Shown here in pieces: positions 1-5,314 of a stretch of DNA of 10,047 nt. The position numbers and the translations under genes were made by a program. Each line of letters starts with the position of its first letter. Within the stretch, counting starts at the first letter, position 1. The notes under the pieces are model-generated. The model was not told the DNA's origin. It searched no databases and saw nothing but the letters and a program-made list of their open reading frames with translations. This DNA is from Mariprofundaceae bacterium (GTDB lineage Bacteria > Pseudomonadota > Zetaproteobacteria > Mariprofundales > Mariprofundaceae), in NCBI GenBank assembly GCA_030950825.1, contig JAUZQT010000042.1, positions 1 to 10,047 on the forward strand, written 5' to 3'.

Positions 1-7
1 TATTACT

Positions 8-10
8 TAG
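8..10 (+). other. In-frame TAG stop ahead of the HsdR C-terminal frame
   Basis: This TAG is in the same frame as the repeat-encoded linker and the HsdR C-terminal domain. From here to the ATG at 266 the frame stays open but contains no ATG, GTG, TTG or CTG. The matching codon in the repeat units is TCG (Ser), so one C-to-A change would make this stop. The first ten bases look like a degraded continuation of the repeat. Whether the upstream part of hsdR arrives in this frame cannot be seen from the window. Confidence 0.8.
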
Positions 11-262
11 ACAGGGGGTTCGACAAGCTCACCCACCAGCTCAGCTACCAATTCGACAGGGGGTTCGACAAGCTCACCCACCAGCTCAGCAACCAATTCG
101 ACAGGGGGTTCGACAGGCTCACCCACCAGCTCAGCAACCAATTCGATAGGCTCACCCACCAGCTCAGCAACCAATTCGACAGGGGGTTCGACAAGCTCAC
201 CCACCAGCTCAGCAACCAATTCGACAGGGGGTTCGACAAGCTCACCCACCAGCTCAGCAACC
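11..262. repeat. In-frame tandem repeat, 45-base unit (one 33-base unit)
   Basis: The array is a partial 39-base unit (11-49), then units at 50-94, 95-139, 140-172, 173-217 and 218-262. The three units at 50, 173 and 218 are identical; the one at 95 differs by one base. The 33-base unit looks like a 12-base deletion between the two TTCGA copies within a unit, plus a C-to-T change. All lengths are multiples of three. In the frame of the next gene each unit reads NSTGGSTSSPTSSAT, a flexible linker; the other two + frames are also open through the array, and so are two of the three - frames. The - strand reading with a TTG at 262-264 (LVAEL/VGELVEPPVE type) also has a stop at 7-9 and I treat it as a shadow. 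Near identity suggests recent expansion. Confidence 0.95.
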
Positions 263-265
263 AAG

Positions 266-847
266 ATGGTTCGTGTAAAACTTGCAGAGCATAAATTTCT
301 TGAGCTGGATGCGATGGTAAAAACATCTTTTTACAGCCCTGATGGTGCGCCTATTTCTGCCGAGCAATTTATCAAAAATCTGTTTGGTGACCTTCCTTCC
401 TTCTTTAGCAATGAAGATGAACTGAGAAAGATTTGGAGTTTACCCGATACAAGGAAGAAGCTGCTCAATGCTTTGGCTGAGAAAGGTTATGCGGAAACAC
501 AGCTTGATGAGTTTAAACGGCTGATTCATGCCGAAGACAGTGATTTGTATGATGTGCTGACTTATGTGGCTTACCACAGCGACATGCTGCCAAGGCAGAA
601 GAGGGCTGAGCAAGCCAAGGTTCACTTTATCAATTACAACCAAGCACAGCGTGAATTCTTAGATTTTGTCTTAAAACAATATGTGAAAGCAGGTGTAAGC
701 GAGCTTGATGATGCAAAATTGCGTGATTTATTAATTTTAAAATATGAAGCACTTTCAGATGCTAAAAGTAAACTTGGTGATATCAAAACGATCAGAAGCA
801 CCTTTATCGGTTTTCAGCCGTATTTGTATGGGACCATTGCTGCATGA
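266..847 (+). CDS. hsdR: Type I restriction enzyme R subunit, C-terminal domain only (5'-broken)
   Basis: The 193 residues match the family pattern of the EcoEI-type HsdR C-terminal domain: RVKLAEHKFLELDAMVKTSF, then SPDGAPISAEQFI, the LPSFF and RKIWSLPDTRKKLL segments, SDLYDVLTYVAY, FLDFVLKQYVKAGVSELD, and the closing IRSTFIGFQPYLY. In full-length HsdR (normally about 800-1100 residues) this domain follows the nuclease and the two helicase domains and contacts the rest of the restriction complex. None of those upstream domains is in the window. The frame is open back to 11 through the repeat linker but is closed by TAG at 8-10. The first ATG (266) has no Shine-Dalgarno sequence. The fragment is therefore either the tail of a nonsense-disrupted gene, the product of a frameshift in the repeat, or a remnant. 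It ends in an ATGA overlap with mltG. Confidence 0.85.
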   Translation: MVRVKLAEHKFLELDAMVKTSFYSPDGAPISAEQFIKNLFGDLPSFFSNEDELRKIWSLPDTRKKLLNALAEKGYAETQLDEFKRLIHAEDSDLYDVLTYVAYHSDMLPRQKRAEQAKVHFINYNQAQREFLDFVLKQYVKAGVSELDDAKLRDLLILKYEALSDAKSKLGDIKTIRSTFIGFQPYLYGTIAA

Positions 848-1827
848 ATAAATATTTGAAATTATTACTAATTTTTGCGCTGTTGCTGCTATGTTCATTG
901 TTGTTTGCATGGCAACAACTTGCTGAAAAACATCAACAAACAGGTGGTTCGGTGGTGATTCCCCAAGGTGCATCATCGCACAGGGTTGCCAGCTTATTGG
1001 AGCAGAGAAATATTATTGATTCCGCATGGTTGTTTCGTTTGGCAGCACGCTTAAGTGGTACGGCAACACAGATCAAAGCAGGGGAGTATGCCTTCTCTGG
1101 CGATATGAGTGTGCGCGATGTGTTGAATAAATTGGTTGCAGGTGATGTGAAAATGCATCGCTTAACCATTCCAGAAGGCTTGCGAAGCCAAGAAGTTTTG
1201 CAGCTATTGGCTGACCATAGTCAGATACCACTGGTACGTTGGCAGGCAGCACTTCAGTTGCTTTTAGAGGGAAAAGAAGAAGAGGGGCGTTTATTGCCAG
1301 AAACCTACACCTATAACATGCCCATACATCCAACGGCAATATTAATGAGTATGATTCGGGCGCAAACAAAAATTCTTGCAGCAATTAAGCCAGAGTCCGA
1401 CGAAAAGATACGCATTATGGCATCCATTATTGAAAAAGAGACATCATTGGATCAGGAGCGGGTATTGGTTTCGGCAGCAATTCACAACCGCCTGCGTTTG
1501 GGTATGCCTTTGCAAATGGATCCAACGGTGATTTATGGCATTTGGAAGCGTGATGGTGTGTTTTCAGGCAATATTCGTCGAAAGGATTTAAAAGAAAATA
1601 CGCCTTGGAATACTTATACCAATAAAGGCCTACCGCCGACAGCGATTTGTAATCCAGGTTCTGCAAGTTTGTATGCGGCAGCAAACCCTGCCGACGTGGA
1701 TTATTTATATTTTGTAGCGGATGGCAGTGGCGGTCATGCTTTTGCTGCAACATTGGCCGAACATCAAAGCAATGTGAGGAAATGGGTGCGCTTTGAAAGA
1801 AAAAAAAGAAAAAGTCCCAATGAATGA
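844..1827 (+). CDS. mltG: Endolytic murein transglycosylase MltG (YceG-like)
   Basis: MltG cuts nascent glycan strands inside the chain near the inner membrane and is thought to set glycan length. The 327-residue product is of usual length. Residues about 4-24 form one hydrophobic N-terminal membrane anchor. Residues about 37-58 (VVIPQGASSHRVASLLEQ) are the LysM-like segment. The catalytic region carries LLPETYTY (150-157) and IIEKET (195-200), with E197 as the expected catalytic glutamate. PLQMDPTVIYG follows at 222-232, and then NTPWNTYTNKGLPPTAICNPG, all typical of the family. The ATG overlaps the hsdR stop by four bases; I see no clear ribosome binding site, so translation may depend on coupling. 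In many proteobacteria mltG sits just ahead of tmk and holB, as it does here apart from one small gene. Confidence 0.96.
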   Translation: MNKYLKLLLIFALLLLCSLLFAWQQLAEKHQQTGGSVVIPQGASSHRVASLLEQRNIIDSAWLFRLAARLSGTATQIKAGEYAFSGDMSVRDVLNKLVAGDVKMHRLTIPEGLRSQEVLQLLADHSQIPLVRWQAALQLLLEGKEEEGRLLPETYTYNMPIHPTAILMSMIRAQTKILAAIKPESDEKIRIMASIIEKETSLDQERVLVSAAIHNRLRLGMPLQMDPTVIYGIWKRDGVFSGNIRRKDLKENTPWNTYTNKGLPPTAICNPGSASLYAAANPADVDYLYFVADGSGGHAFAATLAEHQSNVRKWVRFERKKRKSPNE

Positions 1828-1831
1828 CTAT

Positions 1832-1912
1832 CCCGCATTATTCATAAATCGTCGTGATGATTGCGGACAAAGGGGCAAGCAAGGGCGCGGCAGTATTTAT
1901 GAATAATGCGGG
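1832..1912. repeat. 18-bp perfect inverted repeat with 45-base loop
   Basis: The left arm at 1832-1849 (cccgcattattcataaat) is the exact reverse complement of the right arm at 1895-1912. The left arm lies directly after the mltG stop; the right arm lies within the coding part of the next small gene and contains its in-frame ATG at 1899. The alternative starts at 1854 and 1857 fall in the loop. Folded in mRNA, the stem could hide the translation start or pause transcription. There is no following T-run, so it is not a classical terminator. The left arm may be an inverted copy of the coding sequence produced by template switching during replication. Confidence 0.9.
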
Positions 1913-2141
1913 CTATGATGTATGGGTGATTGAGCTCAATGTACCACCGAGTCGATCACTGATGTTGCAGGCATGGTTATTGGGTGAGGATGGTTTGGGT
2001 GTGATTCGTTGCCTTGACCCTGAAAAAAAGAAACAACAATTTTGGACAACCGTTTGCCAACGGGGCGAAGCGCATGATTGGCTTCAAAGTTTGCCAGAGC
2101 ATTTTAAAGTGACTGGCGAATGGTTGTGGAGGGAAGAATGA
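1857..2141 (+). CDS. Small protein of unknown function between mltG and tmk
   Basis: I do not recognise this gene with confidence. From the ATG at 1857 it gives 94 residues; from the in-frame ATG at 1899 it gives 80, beginning MNNAGYDVWVIELN. A GTG at 1854 is also possible. No start has a good ribosome binding site, and an in-frame stop at 1845 rules out a start further upstream. The pattern is a beta-strand (YDVWVIEL), a helix, then LGVIRCLDPEKKKQQFWTTV, a helix and a last strand, consistent with a small alpha/beta fold. The general look recalls DUF4911-type proteins, but that is only an impression. There is no signal peptide or membrane segment. Its stop overlaps the tmk start by ATGA, which supports a real gene in the operon. 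Confidence 0.65.
   Translation: MIADKGASKGAAVFMNNAGYDVWVIELNVPPSRSLMLQAWLLGEDGLGVIRCLDPEKKKQQFWTTVCQRGEAHDWLQSLPEHFKVTGEWLWREE
2128..2132 (+). promoter_or_regulatory. Ribosome binding site fixing the tmk start
   Basis: GGAGG lies five bases ahead of the ATG at 2138. This favours that start over the in-frame ATG at 2120, which would add the six residues MVVEGR and lacks a comparable site. Confidence 0.8.
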
Positions 2142-2764
2142 ATCATACAGGACGCTTGATTAGCTTTGAAGGTGGTGATGGCTGCGGGAAAAGTACGCAA
2201 TTAACGTTGACTGCGGACTGGTTACGAGAGCAAGGCAGGGATGTGTTGGAGACAAGGCAGCCTGGGGCAACAGCACTGGGCAGAGAGATCCGCACTTTAT
2301 TACTGTCAGGTGAGTTTGTTCCTGTGCCTGAATGTGAATTATTATTATTTTTGGCAGATCGTGTCCAGCATGTGAAAGCGGTGATTCAGCCTGCTTTGAA
2401 TCAAGGCAAGTGGGTATTATGCGATCGTTATTCGGATTCAACATTGGCGTATCAGTTGGCGGCGCGTGGTTTGGCAGAAGGAACCGATTTAAAACCCATG
2501 TTGGCATTTGCAGAAGCAGGCTGTGTACCGCAGCAAACCTTTTGGCTGGATGTCCCAGCTGTGCTTGCTTTGCAGCGGGTACGAACGCGTAGCAAAATGG
2601 GTGAAGAAAGCACGCGCTTGGATGAAGAGGCTTTATCCTTTCATGAGCGCGTGCATGCTGCATTTGTAACAATTTGCCAGCAATGCCCAGAGCGTGTGGT
2701 GCGGCTGGATGCCACCAAAGACATAGCTGTTATCCAACAGCAGATTCAAGGTGCATTGGTATGA
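2138..2764 (+). CDS. tmk: Thymidylate kinase
   Basis: Cytosolic enzyme that phosphorylates dTMP to dTDP with ATP on the way to dTTP. The 208 residues match the usual length. The P-loop is GGDGCGKS at 12-19, followed by the ADRVQH segment at 73-78 and the CDRYSDSTLAYQ motif with DRY at 96-98. The LID region around 149-162 contains arginines (RTRSKMGEESTR), as in the E. coli class of the enzyme. The usual TREPGGT segment reads TRQPGAT (39-45): the Gly-to-Ala change is familiar in related enzymes, the Glu-to-Gln change less so. Both ends are ATGA overlaps, with the small gene before it and holB after it, so the three are probably co-translated. The start at 2138 is chosen from the Shine-Dalgarno site and the overlap. 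Confidence 0.97.
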   Translation: MNHTGRLISFEGGDGCGKSTQLTLTADWLREQGRDVLETRQPGATALGREIRTLLLSGEFVPVPECELLLFLADRVQHVKAVIQPALNQGKWVLCDRYSDSTLAYQLAARGLAEGTDLKPMLAFAEAGCVPQQTFWLDVPAVLALQRVRTRSKMGEESTRLDEEALSFHERVHAAFVTICQQCPERVVRLDATKDIAVIQQQIQGALV

Positions 2765-3726
2765 TGAAGCAGCAGGTATTGGGGCATGAAGCCACCCATC
2801 AACGCTTTGTACACTTGATGCAGGAAGATAAATTGCCCCATGCATGGTTATTGCATGGTTTTCGGGGTGTAGGAAAATCTATGTTGGCGCAACAATTAGC
2901 GGCGGTATATTTGTGTCAGCATCGCACGGCTTGTGGTACATGTCATAGCTGCTGTATGTTGGCAGCAAAATCGCACCCAGATTTTGTGCAGCTGGGTGTT
3001 TTGTGGGATGAAAAGAAGAAGAAGTTTCTTCGGAATATTAATATTGCCCAAATACGGGATGTATTGTCATTTTTAGCGCTTTCAGGCATGCAGAGCCAGC
3101 GCCGAGTAGTGATTTTGGATGATGCAGATGCGATGAATAATCAAGCCGCTAATGCTTTGCTTAAAGGCTTAGAAGAGCCGACTGATGGAAGTTTGCTGTT
3201 GATTATATGCCATGATTTAACACATCTACCAGCCACGATTCGCTCGCGTTGTATGCTGGAGCATTGTGCGCCATTGGGTGATAGGGATATGCAACAGGTT
3301 TTAAGCCAAATGAGGTTGCCTGAAAAAATAATGCCGTTGGCATCCAGTCTTACTCTAGGTTGCCCAGGGAATATTGCAGCATTGCAAGATGGGGATGTGG
3401 CACAAGCATGTTTACAGTGGTATGAATTGACCATGGATTTATCAACAGCTGATATTGGTGCGTTGTATGATCACTTGCAAAAGTATCTGCATATTATTCC
3501 CCATGATTTAATCATAGCAATGTTGATGTTGCCACTGCAAATGATATTGGAAAAGACAGAGAAGAAAGCAATGGTATCCTATGCCGCGAAAGAAAAGCTT
3601 TTTGATGCTGCGCAGCAGTTATTGATGTGGCCAGCAGAAGTCATTCGCCACAGCTTGCGGCCAGCGCCAGCATTATTATCACGTATCTTGGTGATGCGCC
3701 TAGCCTTAAAAGGCATGACGATGTGA
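2761..3726 (+). CDS. holB: DNA polymerase III subunit delta prime
   Basis: HolB is part of the clamp loader that places the beta clamp on primed DNA. The 321 residues show an AAA+ core: Walker A GFRGVGKS at 33-40 in apparently intact form, a zinc module with C52, C58, C61 and C64, Walker B ILDDAD at 118-123, and the SRC motif at 162-164 that provides the arginine finger to the neighbouring subunit. The KGLEEP helix at 135-140 is also typical. E. coli delta prime lacks a working P-loop; this one looks canonical, so nucleotide binding is possible. The ATG at 2761 overlaps the tmk stop by ATGA; an ATG follows directly at 2764. A frame open further upstream (from 2674) lies inside tmk and is not needed. 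Six of its first eight leucine codons are TTG. Confidence 0.95.
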   Translation: MMKQQVLGHEATHQRFVHLMQEDKLPHAWLLHGFRGVGKSMLAQQLAAVYLCQHRTACGTCHSCCMLAAKSHPDFVQLGVLWDEKKKKFLRNINIAQIRDVLSFLALSGMQSQRRVVILDDADAMNNQAANALLKGLEEPTDGSLLLIICHDLTHLPATIRSRCMLEHCAPLGDRDMQQVLSQMRLPEKIMPLASSLTLGCPGNIAALQDGDVAQACLQWYELTMDLSTADIGALYDHLQKYLHIIPHDLIIAMLMLPLQMILEKTEKKAMVSYAAKEKLFDAAQQLLMWPAEVIRHSLRPAPALLSRILVMRLALKGMTM

Positions 3727-3753
3727 AAGGCGAGAGTATTTGTGATGGCCTGA

Positions 3754-3781
3754 TTGTTCATCCCATAAATAAGATGAACAA
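3754..3781. terminator. 9-bp inverted repeat between convergent holB and tRNA-Leu (possible terminator)
   Basis: TTGTTCATC (3754-3762) and GATGAACAA (3773-3781) form a perfect 9-bp stem with a 10-base loop. It sits 27 bases after the holB stop and 15 bases from the tRNA 3' end, where a bidirectional terminator would be useful. It is AT-rich and no T-run follows on either strand, so a classical intrinsic terminator is doubtful. Confidence 0.4.
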
Positions 3782-3796
3782 CCGAGAGCCACAAGA

Positions 3797-3881
3797 TGGT
3801 ACCGAGGGCCGGAGTCGAACCGGCACGACCGAAGCCACTGGATTTTGAATCCAGCGTGTCTACCAATTTCACCACCCCGGC
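3797..3881 (-). tRNA. tRNA-Leu, anticodon CAA
   Basis: Read on the - strand this is an 85-base class II tRNA. The acceptor arm starts GCCGGGG and pairs with CCTCGGT, with a G-U pair at the first position. The D-arm is AAATTGGTAGAC. The anticodon stem CTGGA/TCCAG encloses TTCAAAA with anticodon CAA (plus strand 3845-3847). The long variable arm is capped by C-TTCG-G. The T-arm is GCCGG-TTCGACT-CCGGC, and discriminator A is followed by an encoded CCA at 3797-3799. It reads TTG leucine codons, which are very common in these genes. It is the only - strand gene here, facing holB and divergent from ubiH, so any read-through from holB would be antisense to it. Confidence 0.97.
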
Positions 3882-3915
3882 ATTGCTGTACAGATAGCGT
3901 CAGTAAGACGCGGCG

Positions 3916-3944
3916 AACTTTGTCATGAGTTTTTTTAGTGTCAA
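3916..3944 (-). promoter_or_regulatory. Weak candidate promoter for tRNA-Leu
   Basis: On the - strand a perfect -35 hexamer TTGACA lies at 3944-3939. Seventeen bases downstream is AAAGTT (3921-3916), which keeps only the conserved second A and last T of a -10 box. The spacer holds a run of seven A. The transcript would carry a leader of about 30 bases with a small GCGTC/GACGC hairpin (3897-3911) ahead of the tRNA. Confidence 0.3.
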
Positions 3945-4009
3945 GTCTTGTGATGTGTTTTTATTTTATCAGTATCGCAAGCATGAATGACAGGGTGGTG
4001 GACAAGGAT

Positions 4010-5314
4010 ATGAAACAACAAACAAAAGATTTTGATGCGGTGATTGTTGGGGGTGGAGTGATCGGCGGTGTATTGGCCTTGCAACTTGCAGAGCAGGGCT
4101 ATCGTATTGCGATTATTGAGGCACTTCACCATGGCCTAGGAAAAACAGACCCAGAACGCGTGATAGCCTTATCATATGGTTCTCGTTGTTATTTGGAGAA
4201 GCTGGGTCTTTGGAAGGCCATCAGTGATGTTGGGCTTGGGCATATTCGGCATATTGAAGTGCGCGAAGCGAATAATCATGGACTGGTGCAAATGCACGCA
4301 ACGGATGCTTTTTTGGGCGATACTCAAAGCGGGAGTATTGATGCTTTGGGTTATGTTGTCGAAATTGCTGACATGGTTGCGCCAATTTATGCGGCACTAG
4401 AGGGGAAGGTGACATGGTTTCGACCCGCACATGTGGAGGCCATGCAGCATGATGCAGATGGTGTGTCTATTACTTTGTGTTGCAATGGCGAAACACTGAC
4501 AGTTACCAGTAGCCTACTCGTTGGTGCTGACGGTACCCATTCGCAGGTGCGTCGCATGGCTGGCATTGGCACGCATGGTTGGGATCATAATCGTTTTGGC
4601 TTGGTGGCATCAGTACGCTGTGAGCACGGGCATGCTGATACTGCTTATGAATGTTTTCGCAGCTCGGGGCCTTTGGCATTGCTTCCTTTGGCCGATGACC
4701 GATTTTCCATTGTTTGGGCACTTGCGCCACAAGAGGCGGTGCGCATGATGGAATTACCTGACCGTATGTTTTTAAAACGTCTGCAACGGGCAGCCGATGA
4801 ATCGGTATTACCACGTTCAGGACGTTTTGAATCACTGGGTAAACGCGCTTGTTTTCCTCTGGAGTTCCGTGTTGCCAAAGCATATGCCCGCTCGCGCATT
4901 GTTTTGGTTGGTAATGCTGCACACACCGTACACCCTGTCGGTGGCCAAGGGATGAATTTAGGTTTGCGTGATGTCGTTGATTTGCTTGCTGTGTTGGATA
5001 GCCCACTGGCAAAAAAAGATATGGGTAATCCCCTCTTATTAACAGCCTATGCTGAAAAACGGCGTGCCGATGTATTGGCTGTGGGTGGTTTTACAGAATC
5101 CATGCTTGCGGTTTTTGGCAATGATTTAGAATGGATGCGCTTTTTACGCAGTAAGGCTTTAGGCGCTATGCAAACGATAGATCCTTTGAAGGGTGAGCTT
5201 CTACGGCATGCATCTGGAATCACTCAATTGCGCAAATGTTCATTAGTGCAATTGAATCAAGTAGTAAGGTATGAAAGTACCGAAAATGTTGAAAAAACGG
5301 GAGGTGATGTATGA
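4010..5314 (+). CDS. ubiH: UbiH-type FAD-dependent 2-polyprenyl-6-methoxyphenol hydroxylase
   Basis: Aromatic-ring monooxygenase of ubiquinone synthesis, using FAD, NAD(P)H and O2. From the ATG at 4010 it has 434 residues. The N-terminal FAD fold is AVIVGGGVIGG (10-20) with the acidic end of the second strand at IIEA. The middle DG motif is VGADGTHSQVRR (171-182). The C-terminal FAD-binding motif is LVGNAAHTVHPVGGQGMNLGLRDV; GNAA in place of GDAA is usual in UbiH itself and supports this member of the family. The start is uncertain: ATG 4010 has GGTGG eight bases ahead, while ATG 3983 and GTG 3938 would lengthen the protein by 9 or 24 residues and lack such a site. It opens the second gene run, and its stop overlaps the next hydroxylase by ATGA. 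Confidence 0.92.
   Translation: MKQQTKDFDAVIVGGGVIGGVLALQLAEQGYRIAIIEALHHGLGKTDPERVIALSYGSRCYLEKLGLWKAISDVGLGHIRHIEVREANNHGLVQMHATDAFLGDTQSGSIDALGYVVEIADMVAPIYAALEGKVTWFRPAHVEAMQHDADGVSITLCCNGETLTVTSSLLVGADGTHSQVRRMAGIGTHGWDHNRFGLVASVRCEHGHADTAYECFRSSGPLALLPLADDRFSIVWALAPQEAVRMMELPDRMFLKRLQRAADESVLPRSGRFESLGKRACFPLEFRVAKAYARSRIVLVGNAAHTVHPVGGQGMNLGLRDVVDLLAVLDSPLAKKDMGNPLLLTAYAEKRRADVLAVGGFTESMLAVFGNDLEWMRFLRSKALGAMQTIDPLKGELLRHASGITQLRKCSLVQLNQVVRYESTENVEKTGGDV
5299..5308 (+). promoter_or_regulatory. Near-perfect Shine-Dalgarno site for the second hydroxylase
   Basis: GGGAGGTGAT is an almost full complement of the 16S rRNA 3' end and stands two bases ahead of the ATG at 5311 (core GGAGG at 5300-5304, spacing six). 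It lies inside the end of ubiH and suggests that this downstream gene is translated strongly in its own right as well as by coupling. Confidence 0.85.

Noticed and set aside
11..262. CRISPR array
   Set aside because: The units are contiguous with no unique spacers, and their lengths are codon multiples matching a coding linker.
7..264. Minus-strand reading of the repeat array giving an LVAELVGELVEPPVE repeat protein
   Set aside because: It begins at a TTG inside the array and ends at a stop at 7-9, consists only of the repeat, has no unique sequence, and lies opposite a linker that continues into a recognisable HsdR domain. A second - frame is open too, which shows that openness comes from the repeat itself.
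2674..2760. Longer HolB starting inside tmk
   Set aside because: The added residues overlap the end of tmk in another frame and resemble no HolB N-terminus; the ATG at 2761 gives the normal start and an ATGA overlap.
3797..3881. tRNA-Leu as an integration site for a mobile element
   Set aside because: I find no second copy of the tRNA 3' end in the window and no integrase gene beside it.
3938..4009. N-terminal extension of UbiH from GTG 3938
   Set aside because: The extra residues are not conserved in the family, no ribosome binding site precedes the start, and the FAD motif follows normally from the ATG at 4010.
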